Both the position numbers and the translations under genes were made by a program. The notes under the pieces were generated by a model. The model searched no databases. It was not told the origin of the DNA and saw nothing but the letters and a program-made list of their open reading frames with translations. DNA of 64,000 bases from contig NZ_JAAKGS010000005.1 in NCBI RefSeq assembly GCF_011043555.1, positions 124,001 to 188,000 of the forward strand, written 5' to 3'. Position 1 is the first letter of the stretch, and each line of letters starts with the position of its first letter. Of the stretch, positions 16,159 through 25,787 are shown one piece after another. This DNA is from Sphingobacterium sp. SGR-19. Lineage in GTDB: Bacteria; Bacteroidota; Bacteroidia; Sphingobacteriales; Sphingobacteriaceae.

Positions 16159-17120
16159 TGAAACAAATATTCAATATAAGCATTTTAGCAGTCGTACTAC
16201 TGAGCATGGCTGGCTGCTCGCGTTGTTCTCGGACGGAAAAAGGGTCTGCAATGGACGATAACTCGATGATGAAGGAAACTACACCTAAGGAGGACGTTTT
16301 GGCGGGGGCGCTTAACGTCGCCGTGGATGAAACGGTCTATCCGCTTGTGAAAGAACAGGAAGAGGTGTTTTTATCGGCTTATCCCAATGCCCGACTGAAC
16401 CTCATCGTAAAGCCGGAACTACTGGCTATTCGAGCGATGTTGTCCAATGAGGCGGGCGTGGCCGTTTTAGCACGGGAATTGAATGAAACGGAACGTGATT
16501 ATTTCAAGAAGCGTTCGATTAAACCGAGAATATTTCCAGTGTGGACAGATGCCATTGTGGTGATCAACAATACTAAACTTGCAGATACAACCGTTACTAT
16601 TGAATATCTGGTGAATGCAATGAAGGGAGAAAGTACCGACCGTAAAAAAATTATTTTCGATAATCTTAATTCCAGCACATTTAGGCACTTGAAGGACTTA
16701 GGTAAATTGGAAAAAGTAGCGTCTAACTTTGTGGAAGCTATAGGTGACAGCGAAAAAGTGCTTGAAGCGGTGGCAAACGATCCGGGAAAAGTTGGAATTT
16801 TAGGGTATAATGTCTATTTAGATTTGATCTCTTCATTTCCGAATAAAAATAATATTCGTATCTTGAGCGTGCAGAACACGATTGGAGAGGGCGCGGATAA
16901 TAATTATTATAGGCCCAATCAGTCCACTATTGCAGCAGCGCAGTACCCGCTGAGCCGCACATTTTATGTGCTGAACTACCAGCCTAATTTAGGGCTGGGA
17001 ATTGGATTTTCTGCGTTCTTGACGGGTGACAGGGGACAACGCATCGTATTAAAATCGGGCTTGGTGCCCGCGACAATGCCAGGACGCGATATCATTATAA
17101 GGGATGAGATTAACTTATAA
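16158..17120 (+). CDS. PstS-like substrate-binding lipoprotein
   Basis: 320-residue lipoprotein with a lipobox at Cys20 (LLSMAGC), followed by a PBP-like fold of the PstS type. Family-like segments are LNVAVDETVYPLVKEQEEVF, NEAGVAVLARELNETE and VWTDAIVVINNTKL. No pst ABC permease genes lie nearby. In Bacteroidota such proteins sit in tonB-exbD clusters, so a role in envelope energisation or phosphate-linked signalling is as likely as phosphate import. I chose the ATG at 16158, which overlaps the previous stop. An in-frame TTG sits 3 bp earlier. Confidence 0.82.
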   Translation: MKQIFNISILAVVLLSMAGCSRCSRTEKGSAMDDNSMMKETTPKEDVLAGALNVAVDETVYPLVKEQEEVFLSAYPNARLNLIVKPELLAIRAMLSNEAGVAVLARELNETERDYFKKRSIKPRIFPVWTDAIVVINNTKLADTTVTIEYLVNAMKGESTDRKKIIFDNLNSSTFRHLKDLGKLEKVASNFVEAIGDSEKVLEAVANDPGKVGILGYNVYLDLISSFPNKNNIRILSVQNTIGEGADNNYYRPNQSTIAAAQYPLSRTFYVLNYQPNLGLGIGFSAFLTGDRGQRIVLKSGLVPATMPGRDIIIRDEINL

Positions 17121-17201
17121 ATTACGACAAATTAAACATTTATAGGGATAGGTAGTCAAATAAAAGGCGGGGGTGCACAACAAAAAATTGTATTATTCGT
17201 T

Positions 17202-17209
17202 TAGATTTG
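17202..17209 (+). promoter_or_regulatory. -7 box before the TPR gene
   Basis: TAGATTTG matches TAnnTTTG exactly, 64 bp before the ATG at 17274. It suggests the TPR gene has its own promoter besides read-through from the tonB operon. Confidence 0.5.
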
Positions 17210-17273
17210 CGATAATTCGTATTAAATTCGTAGATAGTTATTAAAAAAAAGAAAAATAGAACACAAATAGATT

Positions 17274-19013
17274 ATGACAAAGAGTAAATTATTTTTAAGT
17301 CTATTACTGGCGGGTACGGTAGGGTCTGTAAGTGCGCAGAGTTTAAAGGATGCCAAAGCCGCTATAGATGAGGAGAGATATGATGAAGCGAAAGGTATGC
17401 TTCAGAATTTGGTGGAGAAGAAAGCAAGAGATGGAGAAAATTGGTTTTATCTTGGCCAAATTCACTTGATCAACGATAAGATAGATTCTGCCGAGTATGT
17501 ATTTAATCAAGGGGTGACCAATGCGCCGAAAGAAAAATTAAACAATGTAGGATTGGGTATTGTCGACTTGATGAAAGGCAACAAAGCAGCGGCTGAAACG
17601 AAATTTTCAACAGCTGTTTCTGATTTAGGTCGAAAAGAATATTTACCATTGCTTTATGTTGGGCAGGCTTATATTAAGGCGCCGGAGCCCGATTATACAA
17701 AGGCAATCGAATACCTAACGCAGGCAAAAGGAAAAAACGAGAAGGATCCGGATATATTGATCGCATTGGGTGATGCATATGCTGGTATGGGCGAGAGTAG
17801 CCAAGCGTTCGTAAATTACCGTGATGCGGAATATCTCGATGAGAGTTTATTGGCTCCGAAAATTGGACAGGCTTTGATTTCGAGAAGAGCACAAGCGTAT
17901 GATGTGGTTATCGAGTCGTTGACAAAATTATCGGGCGAGAATCCGGATTACGCACCGCTTTACCGCGAACTTGCAGAAACCTACTATCTATCTTCGTTGA
18001 AGGCACCGGAAGATGATTACCGCGAGATCAACCAGAAAGCGTTGGAATACTATCAGAAATACCTCAGTTTAACAGGTGACGCTTCGGTTGAGGCAAAAAC
18101 ACGTTATGCTGACTTCTTGGTGTATTCCGGTAACTACGCTGAATTAAAAACGGTTGCTCAGGAATTGGCTACGATGCCGGGTGTAGATGCTAAAGTTTAC
18201 CGTTATTTGGGATATATCGCTTATAACCAAGATAAAGATTATGTGAAAGCCGCAGAGAATATGAATATCTTATTCGAAAAAGTACAGCCGGAACGTTTGA
18301 TTCCACGTGACTACTTGTATGCTGGTTTAGCAAACTTGAGCGCTGGTGATTCTACAAAAGGTGAACAGTTATTGAAACAAGCGGTAGAAAAACAAACGGA
18401 AGACGATAACTTGGAAACAGAGATTGCGGAAACCGCATTTGCTAAGTATCAGGACGGTGAGATAGAGGAAGCGGTTAAGATTTTCCGTATACCTGCTGCA
18501 CAGGATTCATCTGATTATTACTATGATGCGAATTACTTCGTAGGTCTTGGTCAATATACCAAAGGGTCCAAATTGGTGTCTCCGGCAGAAGGTGAGGAAA
18601 TTACGCCAGAATTGGGTGTGCAGAAGATCACAGCAGCGAAGCCAACACTTGATGAAGCTGTTAAGTCTTTCAGTAACGTTATAGCAACAGACAAAGACGA
18701 TGTAAAAAAGAAATATTTAATAAATTCTTTGTACTACAAAGGTTTGTCTGAGCTTGCATTGGACGGTGTCATGTATGACCCTGAAAATGCAAAGGGACTG
18801 TTCGTAGATTCTTTCACCAGATTGTTACAGGAAATACAGAATTTCGAGGTGCCTGAAACGACAAAGAATTCCTACATTGTTGATGCAAACAACTACTTAG
18901 GTTACTACTTTTATTTGAAAGGAGAAACTGAAAAAGCGAAGGCACATTTCCAGGAAACTATTAAGGTTAGCCCGGATGATGAGTTCGCTGGGCAATTCGT
19001 TGATCAACTGTAA
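17274..19013 (+). CDS. Secreted tetratricopeptide-repeat protein
   Basis: 579-residue protein with a type I signal peptide ending near residue 21 (GSVSAQ). The rest is almost entirely TPR-like helical pairs, for example AAIDEERYDEAKGMLQNLV near residue 30, YTKAIEYLTQAKGKNEKDPD near 140 and FYLKGETEKAKAHFQETIKV near the C-terminus. It is probably a periplasmic scaffold. Its position at the end of the exbB-exbD-exbD-tonB-pstS-like cluster is recurrent in Bacteroidota and suggests a link to TonB function, but no specific partner can be named. A strong terminator follows at 19035. Confidence 0.85.
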   Translation: MTKSKLFLSLLLAGTVGSVSAQSLKDAKAAIDEERYDEAKGMLQNLVEKKARDGENWFYLGQIHLINDKIDSAEYVFNQGVTNAPKEKLNNVGLGIVDLMKGNKAAAETKFSTAVSDLGRKEYLPLLYVGQAYIKAPEPDYTKAIEYLTQAKGKNEKDPDILIALGDAYAGMGESSQAFVNYRDAEYLDESLLAPKIGQALISRRAQAYDVVIESLTKLSGENPDYAPLYRELAETYYLSSLKAPEDDYREINQKALEYYQKYLSLTGDASVEAKTRYADFLVYSGNYAELKTVAQELATMPGVDAKVYRYLGYIAYNQDKDYVKAAENMNILFEKVQPERLIPRDYLYAGLANLSAGDSTKGEQLLKQAVEKQTEDDNLETEIAETAFAKYQDGEIEEAVKIFRIPAAQDSSDYYYDANYFVGLGQYTKGSKLVSPAEGEEITPELGVQKITAAKPTLDEAVKSFSNVIATDKDDVKKKYLINSLYYKGLSELALDGVMYDPENAKGLFVDSFTRLLQEIQNFEVPETTKNSYIVDANNYLGYYFYLKGETEKAKAHFQETIKVSPDDEFAGQFVDQL

Positions 19014-19034
19014 TTTAGAATCATAACAAATAAG

Positions 19035-19062
19035 AAAGGGGCTGTTCAGAGCCCCTTTTTTT
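19035..19062 (+). terminator. Terminator after the TonB cluster
   Basis: GGGGCT at 19038-19043 pairs with AGCCCC at 19050-19055 around GTTCAG, with A-T pairs extending outwards and a run of seven T residues from 19056. Confidence 0.92.
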
Positions 19063-19077
19063 GTGGCGAAAAAATGA

Positions 19078-19085
19078 TATATTTG
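19078..19085 (+). promoter_or_regulatory. -7 box of the nuo operon
   Basis: TATATTTG, an exact TAnnTTTG match, 33 bp before nuoA. It lies only 15 bp after the T-run of the preceding terminator, whose TTTG end could serve as an imperfectly spaced -33 element. Confidence 0.65.
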
Positions 19086-19118
19086 TTAGGAAGAGAAGTA
19101 CATTAGAAAACTGATATT

Positions 19119-19499
19119 ATGGAAAGTGTAAACTTAGAAAGCACTCCAATAGATTATTTACCCATCTTGATACAATTGGGCGTAGCCGTGGCATTTGGTG
19201 TTTTAACTATTGTCGGTACACATTTGATTGGGCCGAAAGTTCGTACCGAAAATAAACTGGGCGCTTTCGAATCCGGGGTTGAGGTAATCGGTAACGCAAG
19301 ACAGCCTTTTTCCGTTAAGTATTTTATGGCTGCGATCTTGTTTGTCGTTTTCGATGTGGAGGTTATATTTATGTACCCATGGGCGGTCAATTTTAGGGAG
19401 ATGGGGATGGATGGTTTATGGAAAATGGGGATCTTCTTGGGGATTGTCGTTCTCGGTTTGATCTACGAAGTAAAACGCGGAGCGTTGGAGTGGGATTAG
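19119..19499 (+). CDS. nuoA: NADH:quinone oxidoreductase subunit A
   Basis: Small membrane subunit of complex I (126 residues). It has three predicted helices at about 15-37, 68-88 and 97-117. The conserved loop between helices one and two reads [24 protein letters not shown] in sequence, with the Glu-Ser-Gly part essential for the quinone-site loop. [13 protein letters not shown] is the second hallmark. It is the first gene of a complete nuoA-N operon and is followed after 25 bp by nuoB. Confidence 0.96.
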   Translation: MESVNLESTPIDYLPILIQLGVAVAFGVLTIVGTHLIGPKVRTENKLGAFESGVEVIGNARQPFSVKYFMAAILFVVFDVEVIFMYPWAVNFREMGMDGLWKMGIFLGIVVLGLIYEVKRGALEWD

Positions 19500-19524
19500 T
19501 GTTTGTGAAAATAACAAAGGAATC

Positions 19525-20079
19525 ATGAGTAAAGTGACATTGGCAGAAGCTCCCCCAGGTGTGGAAGGAGCTGGATTTTTTGCGACGTCTTTAGATAAAG
19601 TGATCGGGTTGGCTAGGGCGAACTCCCTGTGGCCACTTCCGTTTGCGACTTCGTGCTGTGGGATTGAATTTATGGCCACTATGGGATCTACGTACGATTT
19701 GGCCCGTTTTGGGGCTGAGCGTCCGAGCTTCTCGCCGAGACAGGCGGATATGCTGTTGGTCATGGGGACCATAGCTAAAAAAATGGCGCCCGTGTTAAAG
19801 CAGGTTTATACGCAGATGGCAGAGCCGCGTTGGGTGATAGCCGTCGGTGCATGCGCTTCCAGCGGAGGGATTTTTGATACTTATTCGGTATTGCAGGGTA
19901 TAGACGAAATTATTCCGGTAGATGTATATGTGCCGGGTTGTCCTCCACGCCCCGAAGCGATATTGGACGGTGTATTGAAATTGCAGGAAATCGTGAAGAA
20001 TGAGTCTTTGAACCGCCGGAATACGCCGGAATATAAGGCATTGTTGGAAAAATATGGAATAGCGACAGATAATGGATAA
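19525..20079 (+). CDS. nuoB: NADH:quinone oxidoreductase subunit B
   Basis: Carries the terminal [4Fe-4S] cluster N2 of complex I at the quinone site. The cysteine ligands are visible as the adjacent pair in [10 protein letters not shown], the Cys in [15 protein letters not shown] and the Cys in [12 protein letters not shown]. Its 184 residues are normal. Its last 8 bp overlap nuoC, indicating coupled translation. Confidence 0.97.
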   Translation: MSKVTLAEAPPGVEGAGFFATSLDKVIGLARANSLWPLPFATSCCGIEFMATMGSTYDLARFGAERPSFSPRQADMLLVMGTIAKKMAPVLKQVYTQMAEPRWVIAVGACASSGGIFDTYSVLQGIDEIIPVDVYVPGCPPRPEAILDGVLKLQEIVKNESLNRRNTPEYKALLEKYGIATDNG

Positions 20080-20575
20080 GTTGAATAATCAAATCGTTAT
20101 AGATCGCCTGCAGGAACAGTTTGGAGACCAGGTTCGGGTCGTGGCGGAACCGCATGACTTGTTGACGGTAGCGACGGAGGCAACATCTATCTTGGATGTG
20201 CTTGGTTTTGTAAAGGATGACGCGTCTTTGCGCTTTAATTACTTGACAGATATTACCGCGGTGCATTACCCGAATGAGGAACGCGATTTCTGTGTAGTAT
20301 ACCATGTGCATAATCTATTGCAGAATTTGCGTCTGCGGATAAAGGTATTTATCAGTGGACCTACGCCGACGATTCCTTCGGCTACTCCCTTATGGAATGG
20401 CGCGAATTGGATGGAGCGCGAAACCTACGATTTTTTCGGGGTGGTGTTCGAAGGTCATCCCGATTTGCGACGGATTTTAAATATGGATGAATTGGACGTA
20501 TTCCCCATGCGAAAGGAGTATCCGCTCGAGGACCCAAACCGGGTGGATAAAAAAGATTTTTATTTTGGACGTTAA
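20072..20575 (+). CDS. nuoC: NADH:quinone oxidoreductase subunit C
   Basis: 30-kDa subunit of the peripheral arm (167 residues). The signature is [20 protein letters not shown], followed by [20 protein letters not shown]. NuoC and NuoD are separate here, unlike the fused NuoCD of enterobacteria. Its start overlaps the nuoB stop by 8 bp. Confidence 0.96.
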   Translation: MDKLNNQIVIDRLQEQFGDQVRVVAEPHDLLTVATEATSILDVLGFVKDDASLRFNYLTDITAVHYPNEERDFCVVYHVHNLLQNLRLRIKVFISGPTPTIPSATPLWNGANWMERETYDFFGVVFEGHPDLRRILNMDELDVFPMRKEYPLEDPNRVDKKDFYFGR

Positions 20576-20591
20576 ACCCTAGCAGCGTAAA

Positions 20592-21827
20592 ATGAGTAAA
20601 CCGATAACCAGAATAACACCGAATGCGGCCGTATTTTTCGATAATGACCCGCAGGATGAGTTTATCACCCTTAATATTGGACCCACACACCCGGCTACGC
20701 ACGGAGTATTCCAGAATGTGGTACAGATTGATGGCGAACGCATTGTGAGCGGTGTGTCTACAATAGGTTATATACACCGGGCTTTTGAGAAAATTGCGGA
20801 ACACCGTCCTTTTTACCAGATAACGCCATTGACGGATAGGTTGAACTACTGTTCGTCGCCGATAAATAATATGGGGTGGCATATGACGGTAGAGAAGTTG
20901 TTGGACATTGAACTGCCGAAACGGGTGCAATACATGCGCGTAATTGTGATGGAATTGGCACGTATTGCAGACCATATTATCTGTAACGGTATTTTAGGTG
21001 TGGATACAGGAGCTTTCTCGGGATTCCTCTATGTGATGCAGGAGCGGGAGTTTATATATGAAATTTTCGAAGAAATTTGTGGTGCGCGCCTGACGACCAA
21101 TATCGGGCGTATCGGGGGGTTTGAACGTGATTTTAACGAAGTTGCTTTCCGTAAGATCGAAGAATTTATCAAACGTTTCCCGCCGGTGTTGAAAGAATTT
21201 GAAAACTTGTTTGTCCGTAACCGGATATTCATTGAACGTACTTCGGGTGTGGCTGCGGTTACTCCAGAAGACGCCCTCAGCTACAGCTGGTCAGGCCCGA
21301 TCCTTCGTGCGACGGGTGTTGATTATGACGTACGGGCGACGGCACCATATTCATCATATGAGGAATTTGAGTTTGATGTTCCGGTAGGCACAAACGGTGA
21401 TGTATACGATCGTTTCATGGTGCGAAATGATGAGATGTGGCAATCGCTGCGCATCATCGAGCAGGCATTGGAAAAGATTAAAAAAGAACCTACGGGCGTA
21501 TTTCATGCCGATGTCCCCGAGTTCTATTTGCCGCCGAAGGAACAGGTATATACCAATATGGAAGCGCTTATCTATCATTTTAAAATCGTCATGGGGGAAT
21601 GGGAAACACCAAAATCGGAGGTTTATCACGCTGTCGAAGGCGCAAATGGTGAATTAGGATTTTATCTTATCCACGATGGAGGACGAGCACCTTATCGCTT
21701 ACATTTTAGAAGACCATCTTTCGTCAATTACCAGATGTTTGCTCCTATGAGCAGTGGGATGCTTATCTCTGATGCGATTATCAATATGAGTAGTTTAAAC
21801 GTTATTGCAGGAGAATTAGATGCTTAG
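20592..21827 (+). CDS. nuoD: NADH:quinone oxidoreductase subunit D
   Basis: 49-kDa subunit forming the quinone cavity with NuoB (411 residues). The N-terminal hallmark NIGPTHPATHGVFQ and the quinone-contact Tyr/His environment are intact. GRAPYRLHFRRPSFVNYQ and the conserved C-terminus are present. Its 3' end overlaps the first possible nuoE start by 8 bp. Confidence 0.97.
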   Translation: MSKPITRITPNAAVFFDNDPQDEFITLNIGPTHPATHGVFQNVVQIDGERIVSGVSTIGYIHRAFEKIAEHRPFYQITPLTDRLNYCSSPINNMGWHMTVEKLLDIELPKRVQYMRVIVMELARIADHIICNGILGVDTGAFSGFLYVMQEREFIYEIFEEICGARLTTNIGRIGGFERDFNEVAFRKIEEFIKRFPPVLKEFENLFVRNRIFIERTSGVAAVTPEDALSYSWSGPILRATGVDYDVRATAPYSSYEEFEFDVPVGTNGDVYDRFMVRNDEMWQSLRIIEQALEKIKKEPTGVFHADVPEFYLPPKEQVYTNMEALIYHFKIVMGEWETPKSEVYHAVEGANGELGFYLIHDGGRAPYRLHFRRPSFVNYQMFAPMSSGMLISDAIINMSSLNVIAGELDA

Positions 21828-22344
21828 TGTTAAAGAAAATATGATTGTGGAATTTAGTGCACCACTGCTGGAGAAGTTTGCGGAGGTGGTAGCGCGCTAT
21901 CCGGAAGGCAGGCAGAAATCAGCACTTTTGCCTATCTTACACTTGGTGCAAGCTGAATACGGCTGGCTGAGTGTGGATGCGATGGATAAGGTTGCTGCGT
22001 ATCTAGATATACGACCCATCGAAGTATACGAGGTGGCCACATTTTATACCATGTTTTTTCTGCAACCTAAAGGTAGATATGTGTTGGAAATCTGCCGTAC
22101 AGGCCCTTGTTGTTTAGTGGGAGCCGAACGTATCATGCAACATATAGAAGATAAGCTGGGTGTTAAAGAAGGAGAGGTTACAGCGGATGGCCTATTTTCT
22201 TGGAGAGGTGTGGAGTGTGTTGCGGCTTGCGGCTTTGCTCCTGTATTACAGATCGGGCCCGAGTACACATTTTATGAAAACCTGACCGAAGAGAAGGTGG
22301 ATCAATTGATTGATGAATTGAAGCAAAAAGCACAAACGATATAA
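21820..22344 (+). CDS. nuoE: NADH:quinone oxidoreductase subunit E
   Basis: 24-kDa subunit with the [2Fe-2S] cluster N1a (174 residues). The four Cys ligands lie in EICRTGPCCLVGAE and ECVAACGFAPVLQIG. An extra Cys follows the second ligand of the first motif. Two starts are possible: the ATG at 21820, which overlaps nuoD by 8 bp like other junctions in this operon, or the ATG at 21841, which also lies in a good context. Confidence 0.95.
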   Translation: MLSVKENMIVEFSAPLLEKFAEVVARYPEGRQKSALLPILHLVQAEYGWLSVDAMDKVAAYLDIRPIEVYEVATFYTMFFLQPKGRYVLEICRTGPCCLVGAERIMQHIEDKLGVKEGEVTADGLFSWRGVECVAACGFAPVLQIGPEYTFYENLTEEKVDQLIDELKQKAQTI

Positions 22345-22346
22345 GT

Positions 22347-23693
22347 ATGGCACGTAAGTTATTGTTGGCACATATTGATGTTCCGGATATCCATACTTTT
22401 GAGGTTTATCGTCAAAAGGGAGGCTATCGTGCAGTGGAAAAAGCGCTCAAAACGATGTCGCCAGACGATGTAGTGGAAGAGGTTAAGAAGTCTGGACTTC
22501 GTGGACGTGGTGGCGCAGGATTTCCTACAGGGATGAAATGGGGCTTTCTGGCGAAACCGGAAGGTGTTCCACGTTATTTAGTCTGCAACGGGGATGAATC
22601 AGAGCCCGGTACCTTTAAGGATCGGTATTTAATGACCTATATTCCTCATTTACTGATTGAGGGCATGATCGTTTCCAGTTATGCATTGGGCGCCAATACG
22701 TCGTATATCTATATCCGGGGAGAGATGATGCCCCAGATTCGTATCGTAGAAAAAGCGATTGCGGAGGCGAAGGCAGCGGGTTTCCTTGGTAAAAATATAT
22801 TGGGTACAGGCTACGATTTGGAAATACATGTTCAACCTGGCGGGGGCGCATATATTTGTGGAGAAGAGACGGCTTTGCTAGAATCGCTCGAAGGCGAACG
22901 AGGCAATCCGCGGATTAAACCGCCTTTTCCTGCGGTGGCAGGATTATATGGTTGCCCAACCGTAGTGAACAATGTAGAGTCGATCGCCGCCACTGTGCCC
23001 ATTGTGAATGATGGTGGGGAAGAATATGCGAAAATCGGCATCGAGCGCAGTACAGGTACGAAATTAATATCGGCGTCGGGCAACTTGGTACGTCCGGGGG
23101 TATATGAGATTGAAATGGGCTTGCCCATGGAAGAATTTATTTATTCCGATGAATATTGTGGCGGTATAGCCAATGGAAAGCGTTTGAAAGCCGTGGTTGC
23201 CGGTGGTTCATCGGTGCCAATTCTACCGACCCACCTGGCGCTGAAGACGGCAAAGGGCGAGCCCCGGCTAATGACCTATGAGTCATTGGCAGACGGTGGT
23301 TTTGTAACGGGTACGGCGATGGGGTCGGGTGGTTTTATTGCGTTTGATGAGGATCAATGTATCGTGCGCAACACGCTGAATTTTACGCGTTTTTATCATC
23401 ACGAAAGCTGTGGACAATGTTCTCCATGTAGGGAAGGAACAGGCTGGATGGAAAAGGTACTGCACAAAATCGAGTATGGTTATGGCGATATTTCTGACAT
23501 TGATCTTTTGTGGGACATCCAGCAAAAAATCGATGGACATACTATCTGTCCGTTAGGAGATGCTTCGGCCTGGCCGGTAGCAAGTGCCATAAGGCATTTC
23601 CGGGATGAATTTGAATGGCATATTTTGAACCCGCAGGAAGCACAGACAAGGAATTATGGATTGGTGACTGAGGGAGTAACGAGTGTTGAGTGA
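22347..23693 (+). CDS. nuoF: NADH:quinone oxidoreductase subunit F
   Basis: NADH- and FMN-binding subunit (448 residues). GRGGAGFPTGMKW is the NADH-binding loop. CNGDESEPGTFKDR and GGGAYICGEETALLESLEG form the FMN site. The N3 [4Fe-4S] ligands are in SCGQCSPCREGTGW plus the Cys in GHTICPLGD. It starts 3 bp after nuoE. Confidence 0.97.
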   Translation: MARKLLLAHIDVPDIHTFEVYRQKGGYRAVEKALKTMSPDDVVEEVKKSGLRGRGGAGFPTGMKWGFLAKPEGVPRYLVCNGDESEPGTFKDRYLMTYIPHLLIEGMIVSSYALGANTSYIYIRGEMMPQIRIVEKAIAEAKAAGFLGKNILGTGYDLEIHVQPGGGAYICGEETALLESLEGERGNPRIKPPFPAVAGLYGCPTVVNNVESIAATVPIVNDGGEEYAKIGIERSTGTKLISASGNLVRPGVYEIEMGLPMEEFIYSDEYCGGIANGKRLKAVVAGGSSVPILPTHLALKTAKGEPRLMTYESLADGGFVTGTAMGSGGFIAFDEDQCIVRNTLNFTRFYHHESCGQCSPCREGTGWMEKVLHKIEYGYGDISDIDLLWDIQQKIDGHTICPLGDASAWPVASAIRHFRDEFEWHILNPQEAQTRNYGLVTEGVTSVE

Positions 23694-23721
23694 CGGAGTG
23701 GAGAGTTAAAGAAATAAACAA

Positions 23722-24732
23722 ATGGCAGACGAAAAATTTAAGGTAACGATAGATGGGATTCCGGTGGAAGTAGCGCCGGGAACGACGATATTGAACGCGG
23801 CGCGTCAAATCGGCGGGGACATTGTGCCTCCTGCTATGTGCTATTACTCGAAGCTGGAGGGTAGCGGCGGAAAATGCCGTACGTGTTTGGTGAAGGTTTC
23901 CAAAGGGTCGGAAAAAGACCCGCGCCCGATGCCAAAATTGGTCGCTTCCTGTAGGACGACCGTGATGGACGGAATGGAAGTGCAGAATATCACGTCGCCG
24001 GATGTGTTGGAAGCACGCAAAGGTGTGGTGGAGATGTTATTGATCAACCATCCACTGGATTGCCCGATTTGTGACCAGGCAGGAGAGTGTAAGCTACAGG
24101 ATTTGAGTTATGAGCACGGCGTGTCTCAAACACGATATGAGTTTAAACGACGCACGTTCGAACCTATCGATATAGGTGATAAAATAAAGTTGCACATGAA
24201 CCGCTGTATTTTATGCTACCGTTGTGTTTACGTGGCAGATCAATTGACAGGCAAACGGGAACATGGTATCATTAACCGCGGCGACCATGCAGAAATCTCT
24301 ACTTTTATCGAGAATGCGTTGGACAATGATTTTATCGGAAACGTCATTGATGTATGCCCCGTAGGTGCATTGACGGACAGGACATTCCGTTTCAAAAACC
24401 GGGTGTGGTTTACGAAGCCGGTAGATGCGCACCGCGATTGCCCCACATGCTCTGGCAAGGTCACTTTGTGGTATAAGGGTGAAGATGTGTTGCGTGTAAC
24501 AGCTCGTAAAGATGAATATAACGAGGTGGAAGAGTTTATCTGTGATACCTGTCGTTTTGAAAAAAAGAAAACAGCGAACTGGGTATTGGAAGAGCCTACC
24601 CCAATCAGCAAGCAATCGGTCATCGACGCCAATCACTATGACGTATTCAATCCGCCAGCGGTGATCAAAAAGAACCTGCAATTGCAGGAAGCCAATGAAG
24701 AGCAGCTGGCAAGAACGGAACGTTTAAAATAA
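23722..24732 (+). CDS. nuoG: NADH:quinone oxidoreductase subunit G, short form
   Basis: 336-residue iron-sulfur subunit. It contains the N-terminal plant-type [2Fe-2S] domain (GGKCRTCLVKV plus flanking Cys residues), the N5 His-Cys site and N4-type Cys ligands (NHPLDCPICDQAGECK, MNRCILCYRCVYVAD, DVCPVGALTD), and two further CxxC pairs (DCPTCSG, ICDTCRF). The molybdopterin-oxidoreductase-like C-terminal domain of the roughly 900-residue E. coli NuoG is absent. No frameshift is visible and the next gene starts 14 bp later, so this looks like the native short Bacteroidota form. Confidence 0.93.
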   Translation: MADEKFKVTIDGIPVEVAPGTTILNAARQIGGDIVPPAMCYYSKLEGSGGKCRTCLVKVSKGSEKDPRPMPKLVASCRTTVMDGMEVQNITSPDVLEARKGVVEMLLINHPLDCPICDQAGECKLQDLSYEHGVSQTRYEFKRRTFEPIDIGDKIKLHMNRCILCYRCVYVADQLTGKREHGIINRGDHAEISTFIENALDNDFIGNVIDVCPVGALTDRTFRFKNRVWFTKPVDAHRDCPTCSGKVTLWYKGEDVLRVTARKDEYNEVEEFICDTCRFEKKKTANWVLEEPTPISKQSVIDANHYDVFNPPAVIKKNLQLQEANEEQLARTERLK

Positions 24733-24745
24733 GCAAAGGAAATAC

Positions 24746-25783
24746 ATGGAAGGAGCTTTTATTTTAGAAAAATTGATTTTGGTGGTGATTGTTTTCACGA
24801 TCTCCTTGGTCATCGCGATGTACTCGACGTTGGCGGAGCGTAAAATAGCAGGTTTTATGCAGGATCGCCATGGACCCAACCGTGCTGGATTTGGAGGGAT
24901 TTTGCAGCCACTTTGTGATGGCGGAAAGTTCTTTTTTAAAGAGGAGATTATCCCGGCTGGAGCACATAAACCGTTGTTTATATTAGGGCCTACTTTAGCT
25001 ATTATCACGGCCTGTATCAGTTCGGCCGTTATCCCATGGGGGCAGACGCTGACAATCGGCGAACGTGAGGTGGCTCTGCAGGTTGCAGACATCAACGTAG
25101 GTGTACTTTATATCTTTGGTGTGGTCGCATTGGGTGTATATGGTATTATGTTGGGAGGCTGGGCATCCAATAATAAGTTTTCGCTCATGGGAGCTATTCG
25201 TGCAGCGTCACAGAGTATTAGCTATGAGATTCCGATGGGGCTTTCCATTATCGCCCTTTTGATGGTGACGGGAACGTTATCTATGGGGGAAATTGTCGCT
25301 CAACAGTCCGGATTTGTCAACTGGAACATTTGGGCACAACCATTGGGTTTCTTAATATTCATGGTGTGTGCGTTTGCGGAATGTAATCGTGTGCCATTTG
25401 ACTTACCGGAGTGTGAAACAGAACTTATAGGAGGATACCATACGGAATATTCTTCCATGAAACTCGGCCTTTATATGTTTTCCGAGTATATCAATATGTT
25501 TGTCTCTTCGGCTCTAATGGCGGCCTTGTATTTTGGAGGGTATAATTTCCCGTTCATGTATGAATTAGGCTTGTCGCAGAATTGGATCACGATTATCGGC
25601 GTATTGGTATTCTTCCTTAAAATCTTTGGTTTTATCTTTTTCTTCATGTGGGTACGTTGGACACTGCCCCGTTTCCGCTATGATCAGTTGATGGGACTGG
25701 GATGGAAGATATTGATTCCGCTGGCGATAGCAAATATTGTCTTGACAGCAGTGGTGATCGTGGTGAAGGATACTTATTTTTAA
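24746..25783 (+). CDS. nuoH: NADH:quinone oxidoreductase subunit H
   Basis: Membrane subunit with eight predicted helices (345 residues) linking the quinone chamber to the proton pumps. Hallmarks are ERKIAGFMQDRHGPNRAG near residue 30, the acidic loop FAECNRVPFDLPECETELIG and the C-terminal RWTLPRFRYDQLMGLGWK. It is followed 5 bp later by nuoI. Confidence 0.97.
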   Translation: MEGAFILEKLILVVIVFTISLVIAMYSTLAERKIAGFMQDRHGPNRAGFGGILQPLCDGGKFFFKEEIIPAGAHKPLFILGPTLAIITACISSAVIPWGQTLTIGEREVALQVADINVGVLYIFGVVALGVYGIMLGGWASNNKFSLMGAIRAASQSISYEIPMGLSIIALLMVTGTLSMGEIVAQQSGFVNWNIWAQPLGFLIFMVCAFAECNRVPFDLPECETELIGGYHTEYSSMKLGLYMFSEYINMFVSSALMAALYFGGYNFPFMYELGLSQNWITIIGVLVFFLKIFGFIFFFMWVRWTLPRFRYDQLMGLGWKILIPLAIANIVLTAVVIVVKDTYF

Positions 25784-25787
25784 GACT

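Noticed and set aside
16158..17120. True PstS phosphate uptake gene
   Set aside because: No pstC, pstA, pstB or phoU neighbours are present. The TonB-cluster context suggests another role, so I did not assign the symbol.
23722..24732. nuoG as a pseudogene
   Set aside because: The short length matches the usual Bacteroidota form, all iron-sulfur ligands are present and the gene ends cleanly before nuoH.
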